A DNA stretch of 64,000 bases, from assembly GCF_002250655.1 (NCBI RefSeq), contig NZ_NOZR01000016.1:1-64000 (forward strand), given 5' to 3'. Below are positions 16,097 through 24,679 of this stretch, one piece after another. The notes under the pieces are model-generated. The model was not told the origin of the DNA. It worked only from the letters and a program-made list of their open reading frames with translations, and did not search any database. Made by a program: the position numbers and the translations under genes. Numbering within the stretch: the stretch's first letter is position 1; each line of letters starts with the position of its first letter. Origin of the DNA: Mycolicibacterium sphagni. Lineage in GTDB: Bacteria > Actinomycetota > Actinomycetes > Mycobacteriales > Mycobacteriaceae.

Positions 16097-17500
16097 GTGC
16101 AGCACCTCATCGGGCAGCAGTCACTGACGTCTGGCTGGCTACCCGCGCTCGTCCAACTCATCACCCTCACCGCTGTCGTGATGGCAGTGGGATGGCGGTC
16201 GCGGCGATGGCGCACGTGGTGGCTGCCGGCGGCAGCGGCCCTTGGCGGCGCACTCGCGGTTGCGGTCAACGTCTATCTCGGTTCGATCGGCGTGGCGGGC
16301 GACCCCGCGCCGTGTCGGCTGTGGTGGTGGGTCGGGCTGACCGGCCTCGCACTCGTCACCGCCGCGGTCGGATGGCGCGGCGCTCGGTGGTGGCGACGCG
16401 CCCTGGGGCTGGCCTGCGTGCCGGCCTGCGCCCTGTGTTCGGCATTGGTGGTCAACCAGTGGGTTGGCTACTTCCCGACTGTGCACTCCGCGTGGAGCCA
16501 GTTAACGGTGAGCCCTCTTCCCGATCAGACCGACCGGATGACTGTCACCGCGATGCAGCTCGCCGGCACCCGCCCAAGCCGCGGCGTGGTCGTACCCGTA
16601 ACAATCAGTGCCGCGGCATCGCGTTTCCCGCATCGCGACGAGCTGGTCTACCTGCCGCCGGCGTGGTTCGCCGCCAACCCGCCACCGCGGCTGCCGGTGG
16701 TGATGATGATCGGCGCGCAGTTCAACACCCCGGCCGACTGGCTGCGTGCCGGAAGTGCGGTGCACGCGATCGACGACTTCGCGGCCGCGCACGGCGGCAA
16801 CGCGCCGGTGTTCGTTTTCGTCGACGCCACCGGGGCGTTCGACAACGACACGGAATGCGTCAACGGAATCCGCGGGAACGCCTCCTTCCACCTCACCAAA
16901 GATGTTGTGCCCTATATGATCTCCAACTTCGGTGTCAGCGCTGACCGGCGCCACTGGGGTGTCGTTGGCTGGTCGATGGGTGGCACGTGCGCCGTCGAAC
17001 TGGCCGTACGCCGTCCGGAACTGTTCAGCACCTTCATCGACATCGCCGGGGACCTGAGCCCGAACTCCGGCACCAAAGCGCAGACCATCGAGCGATTGTT
17101 CGGCGGTAACTCCGACGCCTGGGCCGCATTCGACCCGACCACGGTGATCACCCGTCACGGCCACTACAACGCCATATCGGGACTGTTCGCCGTCGCCGCC
17201 AAAGACGAGCCGCGCGGTGGCGGCAGTCCCGATCTCGCGAACCCCGAAGGCCAAGACCAGGCCGCCCAAACGTTGTGCAGGATGGGCTCTGCACAGGGCA
17301 TCGCCTGCTCGGTGCTAACGCTGCCCGGTCACCACGACTGGCCCTTCGCTGCCCAGGCGTTCAACGCTGCGCTGCCGTGGCTCGCAGGCCAGCTGAGAAC
17401 CCCCACTGTGCCAGCCATCCCGATACCGGGCGCGCCGCCAGGCCTACCAGTTCCGCTCACTGCGGTGTCATCACTCGCCGACCCACCGGCGGCCAAGTAG
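16097..17500 (+). CDS. Membrane-anchored alpha/beta hydrolase (esterase D/mycolyltransferase-like fold)
   Basis: This 467-residue protein has an N-terminal membrane domain of about four helices (residues about 15-125, including a Trp-rich WWWVGLTGL helix), then VGYFPTV...W.QLT.GPLPDQTD-like linker sequence and an extracellular alpha/beta hydrolase domain. The nucleophile is Ser in GWSMGGTCA, the His is in LPGHHDW, and an acidic residue lies between. This is a mycobacterial family of secreted esterases related in fold to antigen 85. A Pro-rich C-terminus follows. The GTG at 16097 places the first helix at the usual distance. A TTG at 16067 is an alternative. A 33-codon open frame with a good AAGGAG (15990-16091) ends six bases before this start. 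Likely controlled by the divergent MarR. Confidence 0.83.
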   Translation: MQHLIGQQSLTSGWLPALVQLITLTAVVMAVGWRSRRWRTWWLPAAAALGGALAVAVNVYLGSIGVAGDPAPCRLWWWVGLTGLALVTAAVGWRGARWWRRALGLACVPACALCSALVVNQWVGYFPTVHSAWSQLTVSPLPDQTDRMTVTAMQLAGTRPSRGVVVPVTISAAASRFPHRDELVYLPPAWFAANPPPRLPVVMMIGAQFNTPADWLRAGSAVHAIDDFAAAHGGNAPVFVFVDATGAFDNDTECVNGIRGNASFHLTKDVVPYMISNFGVSADRRHWGVVGWSMGGTCAVELAVRRPELFSTFIDIAGDLSPNSGTKAQTIERLFGGNSDAWAAFDPTTVITRHGHYNAISGLFAVAAKDEPRGGGSPDLANPEGQDQAAQTLCRMGSAQGIACSVLTLPGHHDWPFAAQAFNAALPWLAGQLRTPTVPAIPIPGAPPGLPVPLTAVSSLADPPAAK

Positions 17501-17729
17501 CCCGGCCGGAATCCACGAAGAGAAAACCTGTGTGCGGTCAGATCTCGCACTGATTGCGCGACGACGCCCACCGCCAGCGCGTAAGTCTGCCGCGAAGGGC
17601 TGCACGCGGTCAATGAGCCTCGTGTTCGAAAGTCCGCACGAGAGATTAGACTCCGTCGTGGGTGTGCCGGGAAGTCTGGTCGGCGTGTCGTTGCCAACCG
17701 GTGGAAAGGCTTGGCGTGCTGGATGATCG

Positions 17730-19205
17730 GTGGCCCTCATCGTGAACGACACTGCCCATTACGCGCTGTTCATTCTGTTCGCCAGTGCCGTCGGATTGGT
17801 TGCGGTCCTAGCGAACCGCCTCACCGAGCGGGTGAAGATCCCGGTGGCCTTGCTGGTGCTGGTCGGCGCCGCTGTGGCCGTGAACGCGCAACCCGCGCTG
17901 CACGCACCGTCGACACAGACCGTGCAGCGGGTGATCACCCTCGCACTGGTGTTGGTGTTGTTCGACGGCGGCATGCACATCGGCCGGTCGCGCTTCCGCT
18001 CGGCGATCGTCCCGATCCTGTCAATCGGCGTCGTCGGGACCTTCCTCACCGCCGCCGGCGGTGCGCTGGCGCTGCACTACGCGTGCGGGATCAGCTGGTA
18101 CCTCGCGGTGCTGGTGGCCACCGCTGTCGCCCCCACGGATCCGGCCGTGGTGTTCTCCGTGCTGGGTAAGCGCCAGATCGCGGGGCGCAGTGGCACCATC
18201 CTGGAGGGCGAGTCGGGCGCCAACGATCCGGTCGGTATCTCCCTGATGATCAGCCTGCTCGCTGCGGGTGGCCTCAGCGTCGCCGGCTTCGCCAGCGTGG
18301 GAACCGAGTTCGCGCTGCAGATGGTGATCGGCGCAATCGTCGGCGTCATCGGTGGGCGCGCCCTGCTCCTGTTCATCCGCCGTGTGCCGCTGCCCAGCGA
18401 GGGCCTCTACCCGCTGCGTACGCTGGCCTGCATCCTGATGCTCTACGGCGTCGCCACCCTGGCGCACGGATCAGGATTCCTCGCCGTGTTCGTCGCCGGC
18501 ATCGTGATCGGCGACGCCCGCGCCCCCTTCCAGCCTGAAGTCAAAAGGTTCCATGCCGCCCTGGCCGGGCTCGCCGAAATCGTGGCCTTCGCCATCCTCG
18601 GATTAACCGTGGACCTGCACGTGCTCGCCCACCCCGATGTATGGATCCCCGGGGTCGCCCTCGCCATCGCCCTCACCGTGGTCATCCGGCCATTAGCGGT
18701 GGGCGCCTGCTTGATTCCGGTCCGGCTGCAGCGCAACGAACGCGTCTTCATCCTGCTCGCCGGCCTCAAAGGCGCGGTGCCCATCCTGCTCGGCGAGTTC
18801 CTGCGAGCCGCCCACGTCCCCGACGCCGAACGCCTCTACGGCATCGTGGTCATCGTCGTCGCCTTCTCGGTCCTGGTACAGGGCAGCTCCGTACCCGGCA
18901 TCGCACGACTGCTGCGCCTGCCCATGCGCACCGTCGCTCCTGAGCCCTGGGCGATCGGCGTGCGTCTGCGCGACGAACCGCACGGGGTCCACCGGCTCAC
19001 CGTCGCCTCCGGATCGGCAGCCGACGGCTGGACCATCGAAGACCTCGGCGACCACGCCGGCGACATCTGGGTAAGCATGGTGGTCCGCACCAGCGGCCTG
19101 GTGCCCGTGCGCGCGGACACCGAACTGCACGCCGGCGACGAGGTCGTCATACTCGCCGATCCCGAACTCCGCGACACACTTACCGCCTTATTCGTCCGCT
19201 CGTAA
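17730..19205 (+). CDS. CPA-family cation/proton antiporter with C-terminal TrkA_C domain (NhaP2/CvrA-like)
   Basis: This 491-residue protein has about 12-13 membrane helices. The conserved helix with APTDPAVVFSVLG and GESGANDPVGISL carries the two Asp expected for ion exchange in NhaP/KefB-type transporters. The last 110 residues are soluble and fit a TrkA_C regulatory domain (IGVRLRDEPHGVHRLTVASGSAADGWTIEDLG...VSMVVRTSGLVPVRADTELHAGDEVVILADPE), as in K+/H+ antiporter NhaP2. It should exchange K+ or Na+ for H+ across the membrane. GTG 17730 was taken as start. GTG 17742 is a second option, and neither has a strong Shine-Dalgarno. A 230-bp gap without genes separates it from the hydrolase. Confidence 0.88.
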   Translation: MALIVNDTAHYALFILFASAVGLVAVLANRLTERVKIPVALLVLVGAAVAVNAQPALHAPSTQTVQRVITLALVLVLFDGGMHIGRSRFRSAIVPILSIGVVGTFLTAAGGALALHYACGISWYLAVLVATAVAPTDPAVVFSVLGKRQIAGRSGTILEGESGANDPVGISLMISLLAAGGLSVAGFASVGTEFALQMVIGAIVGVIGGRALLLFIRRVPLPSEGLYPLRTLACILMLYGVATLAHGSGFLAVFVAGIVIGDARAPFQPEVKRFHAALAGLAEIVAFAILGLTVDLHVLAHPDVWIPGVALAIALTVVIRPLAVGACLIPVRLQRNERVFILLAGLKGAVPILLGEFLRAAHVPDAERLYGIVVIVVAFSVLVQGSSVPGIARLLRLPMRTVAPEPWAIGVRLRDEPHGVHRLTVASGSAADGWTIEDLGDHAGDIWVSMVVRTSGLVPVRADTELHAGDEVVILADPELRDTLTALFVRS

Positions 19206-19386
19206 GCCGGCGCGGCGGCCCGGCTGCAGTCGATGCCGGATCGGTCGGCCCTCTGCCCTGCACGGCCGCTCAAATGTCATAGCTGGATTCACCCCATCAG
19301 AGTGAACCGTAAAGAACGGCAAGAATTCCGTATAGATCGCGTGTGGACAAACAGTGAAGCCAACCTTTCGGCGTAGACCTCGACAC

Positions 19387-20055
19387 ATGAACGACGCCCG
19401 CGGCCGGTCCGGTAGCGAGCCAGTGCCCGAGGAGCAGCCGAGGGCCGGATCGCCGCAGACCGCTCAAGATATGACCATCGCACCGGCTGCTGACCGGACG
19501 CGACCTTCGAGCCGGTTAACCAGGGCACCCGTGCGGTGGTGCACTTGGGTACTGGACGGTGAGCGCTCATGGGGCTCGATCGACGTCCAGCCCGGTGAAT
19601 GTGGCACCGCGCGGTACAGGTTGGTGGTTTTTCCGCCGGGCATCACGGGGACTGAGCGTCGCCTGCTGCGGCTGTCGCGGGCCTGGCCAGCATGGGGTGC
19701 AGTCCTGTGGCTGATGTCGGAGGCCTGTCTGAGCAGTGCGCTACGGCCTTGGGCGGCGTTCGGCATCTCGACGATGGTCTATCTGGGAATAGAGGCTTCG
19801 CTGATCAGTAAAGTCGGAGTCCTACGTCCGCAGGTGCGCACGCTTTCGGTTGAGCTGATCGCCGGTTACCCCGATCGGCGTTCCGCGCCGATCTACGCCG
19901 AGATCAAAGCCCTGGTCGCCGCGCTCGCCAACGCGGATGCGATGCGCGCTCAAAAACAAATGACGACGACCGACCACGAAGCCGCCTGGTGGCAGCTCTA
20001 TGACCGACTCGGCACCGACCAGTCCCAGCCCCTCGACGAACAGCCGCCGATCTGA
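19387..20055 (+). CDS. Mycobacterial hypothetical membrane-associated protein (DUF6611-like)
   Basis: This 222-residue protein has a disordered N-terminal 50 residues rich in Arg, Pro, Ser and Glu. A compact domain follows with VRWCTWVLDGERSWGSIDVQPGECGTARYRLVVFPPGITGTERRLLRLSRAWPAWGAVLWL, a hydrophobic hairpin (about 110-150), and a C-terminal helical part including YPDRRSAPIYAEIKALVAAL. I believe this corresponds to a mycobacterial family called DUF6611, with moderate confidence. Function is unknown. ATG 19387 was preferred over GTG 19354 because the extra upstream residues are very Arg-rich and no ribosome-binding site supports them. It is 180 bp after the antiporter on the same strand. 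Confidence 0.65.
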   Translation: MNDARGRSGSEPVPEEQPRAGSPQTAQDMTIAPAADRTRPSSRLTRAPVRWCTWVLDGERSWGSIDVQPGECGTARYRLVVFPPGITGTERRLLRLSRAWPAWGAVLWLMSEACLSSALRPWAAFGISTMVYLGIEASLISKVGVLRPQVRTLSVELIAGYPDRRSAPIYAEIKALVAALANADAMRAQKQMTTTDHEAAWWQLYDRLGTDQSQPLDEQPPI

Positions 20056-20858
20056 AGGATTCTCTTGTTGGCCAAATTCGACGCCCTCGTGCCGGTGACC
20101 CTTCCCGCAATCGGTCGTGCCGATCGTCGAGCACCTGAACCGCTGCGACGCCAGGCGGAATCGGGAAACCGGACCCGGCGTCAACGGTGTCGCCGTGTCC
20201 CGCACCTTCCTCAATACCAACACACAGGCGGCGCGCAAAACTGTCCCTCGACCCCTCGCCGCCGTCCGCGAGCAAACAAGACACCGGACAGCTGGCTGTT
20301 GGACAGCGCCACGAAACCGCTTGCTAGGAAAAAGCACCCGATGAGCTCAACGGGGACGGGACGCTGAGGTCCGCTTCAGCGCAAGCCTATTGACGCACGT
20401 GAGGGCGAGATCCGTGATCGCATGTCCGAGTGGACCGACGAGGCCATCCCGACCCTTATTGTCGGGAGGATGCTGTGCCGCAGCATCATTCACCCATCTG
20501 GCGTGAATACCGTTGGCCCGGATCGCAATCGAGTCCGCACGCCGACCGAGGCGGGGATGCCGTCTTGCCAAATGAGATGGAAGCTCGCCCGGTGAACGCC
20601 GGGGCGGCCCTCGCTAGGCAGTGTCGCACTGCCGCGGTGGACACCGACGAGGGTGACTGGACCGAAGTCGTTGGGCGCTTCGCGTCAACCTCGCCCAGCA
20701 GTCTGCTCGTCTCATCTCCGGCGCCTCCAGTGAGGATTACCTCGGTAGCGTCGAATGGGAGACCCTGCTGTGATGCCCGTGACGGCGCGGGCTTCGTTCG
20801 TGGGGGCTCTCGGCGTGCATGGTTGCAGTCGAGACCTGCGGTAGAGGACACTTCACGC
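20056..20858. other. 800-bp stretch without a supportable gene
   Basis: Several short open frames exist on both strands (for example 20065-20367 and the upstream part of the frame that becomes marR), but all are Arg/Pro/Ser-rich with no recognisable motif. Part may be decayed coding sequence, because codon-like GC3 bias seems present in patches. No tRNA, repeat or strong hairpin was seen. Confidence 0.35.
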
Positions 20859-21371
20859 GTGACATCGCCTCGCCGAGCGCGCACTGCAGGGAGGGCGCCT
20901 CTGGCGATGCAGGTGGATGCCGTGTTGCGGGCATCGCGAGCACTGGTCGGCGTCGCCGCAGAATCCATCGCCGAGGTCGATGATGTGGTCACCGTTCCGC
21001 AATTTCGCGTGCTGGTAATTCTCTCCACCCGCGGTCCGCTGAACCTGGCGTCGGTGGCTGCAGCCTTAGGGGTGAACCCATCGAGCGCTAGTCGAACGTG
21101 TGACCGGTTGATCACAGCTCGTCTGCTGAATCGTCGTGAAGCTGAGGACGATCGCCGCAATATCACCTTGACCGTCACTGCCGCGGGGCGGCGCCTGGTG
21201 GAGAAGGTGACGGCACATCGGCGCGCAGCGATCGAACGTGTACTGCGCTCGATGGCCGCCGATCAGCGTGATGTGGTTGCGACGGCCTTGGAAGCCTTCG
21301 CCGATGCGGCAGGGGAACCGTCCAACGACGCCAGGATGATCACCTTGCTTTGGCCGCCGGCTTCAGCATAG
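20859..21371 (+). CDS. MarR-family transcriptional regulator, copy 2
   Basis: This 170-residue MarR protein is closely related to the regulator at 24127-24615. They share the block (V/A)IAEVDD..T(V/I)PQFR.LVILSTRG.LN.A..AALL.V.PS...R..DRL..A.L..R. After the HTH and wing (NRREAEDDRRNITLTVTAAGRRLV) comes the C-terminal dimerisation helix. GTG 20859 was chosen for its upstream GAGGA and because it gives an N-terminus like that of the paralogue. ATG 20907 (with GGGAGGG upstream) would give 154 residues. The gene downstream is convergent, so its target is probably elsewhere, possibly the shared operators described at 22682 and 24658. Confidence 0.85.
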   Translation: MTSPRRARTAGRAPLAMQVDAVLRASRALVGVAAESIAEVDDVVTVPQFRVLVILSTRGPLNLASVAAALGVNPSSASRTCDRLITARLLNRREAEDDRRNITLTVTAAGRRLVEKVTAHRRAAIERVLRSMAADQRDVVATALEAFADAAGEPSNDARMITLLWPPASA

Positions 21372-21559
21372 CTACGCCAAACGCCCGGGCTACACACCGC
21401 CGGAGCGAATCCCGCACTCGCGAAGTTATTTACAGCTCTTGCGGCCCGATCGATGCGCGTCTGCACATCACGACCCGAATGACTCAACAACCCTTCCCCG
21501 CGCACACCGCGACCCGTGGTGGGCCCATGGCGTCCCATTTTTTCTGACCCGCGCAAGTT

Positions 21560-22669
21560 CTATCTGTGACACTTGGCGTATCGATCGATGAGCGCTTGCT
21601 CGGCAGGAATCGGCAGGTACACCCGGGGGTCGCGGGGAGTGCAGCCGCCGACCGTCACGGAGACCGGACCCCTGGCGTAGCCACCGCCACCGATGTGTCC
21701 GGACAATTGGTCGCTGGCGCTGTAGAGGACCGGTGCCGGTAGCGTGGCCACGAAGGGCAGGTGGCGCTCCGCAAGCTGCATTGCCAATGCAACGGCGCGC
21801 GATTCGATGGTCTTCTCGGAGAACCACACCGGCGGCGTCACTGGCCCGTTGATCTGCAATGCATCGATGTGGGCGATCGACTGATCGGCATTGAGTTTGT
21901 TCCAGACGTCGAGTTCTGCCGCCGTCGGAAACCTGCGTGTGGTGGTGATTTGGCCTGGGTGAAGCTTGCCGGCCGTGACCTTCCATTCCATTGCGGCGAG
22001 GTGGGCGAACCTCGCGGACAACGTGGATACGACTGCGGCGACGGCCGCGTAGTCGGCGTTGTCGGGCAATTCGATGCTGGCTGTATTGGAGCGCCCTTGC
22101 TCCTGGACAGCCAAGGGACCCGAGGGATGAACAATTGTCGCGCGCAACGTCACAGTGCTAGAGGGAAACTCGTGCCGCAGAGCCACCCAGTCCCTGGCCT
22201 GCTGGACAAGCTGATCGATATTGGCGATGCGCCGATCGCCGCTGTCTACGGCGAAGACATTCCAGCCCCGTCGTAGGTCGAGCTCTGCGCGGTATCCGCG
22301 GAACGTGCCGCTGTCGAGGCCGACCAGATACCGGGCGACCATCGCCGCGGCCTGCTCGCCAGTTAGTTGATCAGACACGTCGACGTCGATGCGGAAATCA
22401 ACCATGCCCTGCGCGGGGCTGTCATGAAAATCCTCCCGGGCCGCGTGCACTCCCGGCATGGCGGCGATCTGTCGCGTCAACCGTTCGACGTCTGCCCGGC
22501 GATCAGGGGGCGTGGACGCGCAGCCAGTCAGCACAAGCGCAACCATGGCAGCGCCAGCGACGCGGCCGAATAATGTCGTCCGCGGCGGCCCCGTCAGAGC
22601 TTGGCCAGGGCAGCAAAACGCGGACTCGAGCCGCAAGCGATTAGTGAAGGCGCCGAACAGCTTCGCCAT
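21560..22669 (-). CDS. Secreted lipoprotein, unknown mycobacterial family
   Basis: This 369-residue protein has an N-terminal basic region, a hydrophobic stretch GRVAGAAMVALVLTGC with lipobox LTGC at about residues 46-49, and a mature part of about 320 residues in two similar-looking halves of alternating strands and helices. The first half begins VERLTRQIAAMPGVHAAREDFHDSP. Mycobacterial secreted proteins with this start often adopt BON-like or ferredoxin-like repeats, but I do not assign a name. Two Cys in the last 40 residues (VGGCTPRD, YAKCHR) could pair. ATG 22669 was taken. A GTG three codons earlier is possible. The MarR-type operator at 22682-22712 lies immediately upstream. Confidence 0.75.
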   Translation of the reverse strand: MAKLFGAFTNRLRLESAFCCPGQALTGPPRTTLFGRVAGAAMVALVLTGCASTPPDRRADVERLTRQIAAMPGVHAAREDFHDSPAQGMVDFRIDVDVSDQLTGEQAAAMVARYLVGLDSGTFRGYRAELDLRRGWNVFAVDSGDRRIANIDQLVQQARDWVALRHEFPSSTVTLRATIVHPSGPLAVQEQGRSNTASIELPDNADYAAVAAVVSTLSARFAHLAAMEWKVTAGKLHPGQITTTRRFPTAAELDVWNKLNADQSIAHIDALQINGPVTPPVWFSEKTIESRAVALAMQLAERHLPFVATLPAPVLYSASDQLSGHIGGGGYARGPVSVTVGGCTPRDPRVYLPIPAEQALIDRYAKCHR

Positions 22670-22681
22670 ATGTCGCACAGC

Positions 22682-22712
22682 GCAACTATTGCATAAAGCG
22701 AACTATTGCATA
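22682..22712. promoter_or_regulatory. Candidate MarR operator, two AACTATTGCATA direct repeats
   Basis: AACTATTGCATA occurs at 22684-22695 and again at 22701-22712. The first copy sits in a perfect small palindrome GCAA-CTA-TTGC (22682-22692). The same half-sites form the operator at 24658-24679 before marR/ClC. It lies 13 bases upstream of the lipoprotein ATG and inside the divergent promoter region shared with the DUF3040 gene. Confidence 0.6.
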
Positions 22713-22874
22713 GTGTTAGTATTGGCAGGTGGCGCGGCAGCGCCCTCACCTTGCGCGAGTCACGGAGCTGCGACCAAAGGTCCAAGAGACGGCCGGCGCG
22801 GGCTGGCGGTCAATTGAATGCCGCGATCGAGGCAGGGTCGCGGGGTGCGACGGAACCGGTTGAGGAGTACCACG

Positions 22875-23207
22875 ATGGCGCTTTCCCACCACGAGCGGCG
22901 GGCATTGGAGCTCATCGCCGTCGAAATGTCCGAGCAGGACCCGCAGTTGGCCCTTTCCCTCGCCCGCGACGGGTGGATCCCACGTAGGAAGTGGCAACGA
23001 ATGGCAGCCGCGGCGATGTTCGTGACCGGTATGGCCATGCAGGCATGTGCAATTTTCGTGCCGCCGTCCATCACTGGTGGAATCTTGGCGGTGTCCGTCC
23101 TTGGGTACGTCGTCATGTTCTACGCCGCGTTGCTGTGGTGCAAAGCGCCGCAAAGGCACCCGCGACGTCCCCGATATCGACGCGGTGGTGCCGGACCGCG
23201 GTCGTAA
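22875..23207 (+). CDS. DUF3040 small membrane protein
   Basis: This 110-residue protein begins with MALSHHERRALELIAVEMSEQDPQLA, the signature of the actinobacterial DUF3040 family (an amphipathic N-terminal helix), and continues with two membrane helices (MAAAAMFVTGMAMQACAIFV and GGILAVSVLGYVVMFYAALLW) and a basic tail. GAGGAG lies 7-12 bases before the ATG. The function of the family is unknown. It is divergent from the lipoprotein across a candidate MarR operator. Confidence 0.82.
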   Translation: MALSHHERRALELIAVEMSEQDPQLALSLARDGWIPRRKWQRMAAAAMFVTGMAMQACAIFVPPSITGGILAVSVLGYVVMFYAALLWCKAPQRHPRRPRYRRGGAGPRS

Positions 23208-23398
23208 CACTCGCGCGGTCACGATGCGTGGATAACCTCACCTTCCTCCGACGAACGCGCCGGAGCGAAGGTGCTGCGCCCGGTCGTCCGCAGCAGCAGT
23301 GCCTGACCGCCCGTCTGCCGCGGCCAGCATTGCCGCGATCAACGTTGCTGGGTGGCAAGAGACACGAGGCCGCCAATCATGTTCGAGAACAACAGAAT

Positions 23399-24079
23399 TC
23401 ATTCCGAACTTTGTCTGTCGGTGAGCAGCGCGTCGACCACCTCGGTCAGATCGGCGCCGACCACGGCGGGTTGGGAGCCCAACGGGCTGGGCACGCCACC
23501 GCCGCGCGCCACGAAGGCGGCTTGCGCTCCGGCGCCCATCGCACCGGAGACGTCCCAATCGTGGGCAGCGACCATCCACAATTCGTCGATGTCGACCCCG
23601 CAGCGCTCGGCGACCATGAGATACGGCGCGGCAAAGGGCTTGAGGGCACGTACTTCGTCCGCCGAGAAAATATCCTCGAATAGGTCCGTAAGTCCCGCGT
23701 TCGACAATTGAGCCCGCGCCACGTCGAGCACAGAGTTGGTCAACGCGATCGGTCGCTCGCCGGCGTCACGCAGACGCGTCAGGGCGGGCTTGACGTCAGG
23801 ATGGGCCGGCAGTCGGCGCATCGCGTCGAGGACAGTCTCGATTGAACCGGTGGTGATGTCCCGTCCTGACCGGGCGGCAACCATTCTCAAGGCGGCGCGT
23901 TGGGCGGTGCTGAAATCCACGTACTGGCCGGTCAATCCACCGACGAAGGACAGCTGCAGCATGGTGGCAAACCACTGCGGGCGCAGCCCTGCGTCGCCGA
24001 ACAGGTCGGTGAACAGCGGGTCCAGTGCCCGAAGATCCAGCAAGGTCTCGTTCACATCGAACGCCAGGACACCAGCCAT
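23399..24079 (-). CDS. HAD-superfamily haloacid dehalogenase type II
   Basis: This 226-residue protein matches L-2-haloacid dehalogenase (HAD type II). It has the nucleophile Asp8 in AFDVNETLLD, a cap domain rich in helices (residues about 20-95), motif II LTNS (about 112), the motif III Lys in ALKPFAAPY (about 146) and motif IV AAHDWDVSGAMGAGAQAAFV (about 172-190). These enzymes hydrolyse short 2-haloacids, but many members act on other phosphorylated or halogenated small molecules. It is transcribed away from, and ends well before, the DUF3040 stop. The marR at 24127 is 47 bp upstream on the same strand, so the two may be co-transcribed and the HAD gene may be under autoregulated MarR control. 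Confidence 0.88.
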   Translation of the reverse strand: MAGVLAFDVNETLLDLRALDPLFTDLFGDAGLRPQWFATMLQLSFVGGLTGQYVDFSTAQRAALRMVAARSGRDITTGSIETVLDAMRRLPAHPDVKPALTRLRDAGERPIALTNSVLDVARAQLSNAGLTDLFEDIFSADEVRALKPFAAPYLMVAERCGVDIDELWMVAAHDWDVSGAMGAGAQAAFVARGGGVPSPLGSQPAVVGADLTEVVDALLTDRQSSE

Positions 24080-24126
24080 CGGCTCTTCTCTTTCTATTAC
24101 GTGATTCGCGGGATCGAATCCCCTGT

Positions 24127-24615
24127 TCAGGCAAGGAATCCATCGGTCTGTAGGGCTGCGGGTTCCTTTCCGGCGGTGGTGAACGCCGTCAGCGCTCGGA
24201 CCAGCCCTTGACGTTCGCGGGGCGCCATGTTGTGCACAACCTCGGCGATTCGTTGGCGGCGATGGCCGGTGACCGCGGCAACGACATCCAGTCCCCGTTC
24301 GGTCAGTCCGAGAACGAGTTCGCGCCGCGAGTCGGGATGGGGCTGGCGATCGACCAGCCCGGCGGCCACCAGACGGTCCGCCATCCGGCCCGTCGTGGAC
24401 GGGGCGACATCGAGCAGCGCGGCCAGGGTTGCCTGGTTGAGCCGACCGCGGGTGGACAGGATCACCAGGGTGCGGAATTGCGGAATCGTCAGCGTGTCAT
24501 CGACATTGGCGATGGACTGGGCCGAGATCGCGACCAGCAGTCGAGACGCCGTCAGCAGGGCGTCGGTGATCGCGTCTACCGATTCGTTGCCCACCGGATC
24601 GTTCTGGCCAGGCAT
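24127..24615 (-). CDS. MarR-family transcriptional regulator, copy 3 (divergent from ClC)
   Basis: This 162-residue winged-helix MarR protein is a paralogue of the one at 20859. The DNA-binding part is LNQATLAALLDVAPSTTGRMADRLVAAGLVDRQPHPDSRRELVLGLTERG. The ATG at 24615 has GAAGGGG upstream and gives the start MPGQNDPVGNES. It is divergent from the ClC channel gene. A three-half-site palindrome at 24658-24679 lies between them and recurs upstream of the lipoprotein/DUF3040 pair, so this regulator (or its paralogue) probably controls several island promoters. The HAD gene follows downstream on the same strand. Confidence 0.88.
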   Translation of the reverse strand: MPGQNDPVGNESVDAITDALLTASRLLVAISAQSIANVDDTLTIPQFRTLVILSTRGRLNQATLAALLDVAPSTTGRMADRLVAAGLVDRQPHPDSRRELVLGLTERGLDVVAAVTGHRRQRIAEVVHNMAPRERQGLVRALTAFTTAGKEPAALQTDGFLA

Positions 24616-24657
24616 CGTTTCCCCTTCGCGAACGGCGCCCCGCTGACCGAAGCCCAC

Positions 24658-24679
24658 TGCAACTATTGCATACTGCAAT
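24658..24679. promoter_or_regulatory. Palindromic MarR operator overlapping the ClC start codon
   Basis: TGCAA-CTA-TTGCA (24658-24670) and ATTGCA-TAC-TGCAAT (24665-24679) are overlapping perfect palindromes with a shared central half-site, giving three TTGCA/TGCAA half-sites at regular spacing. The right half overlaps the ATG of ClC at 24678. It shares its left half with the motif at 22682-22712. Confidence 0.68.
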
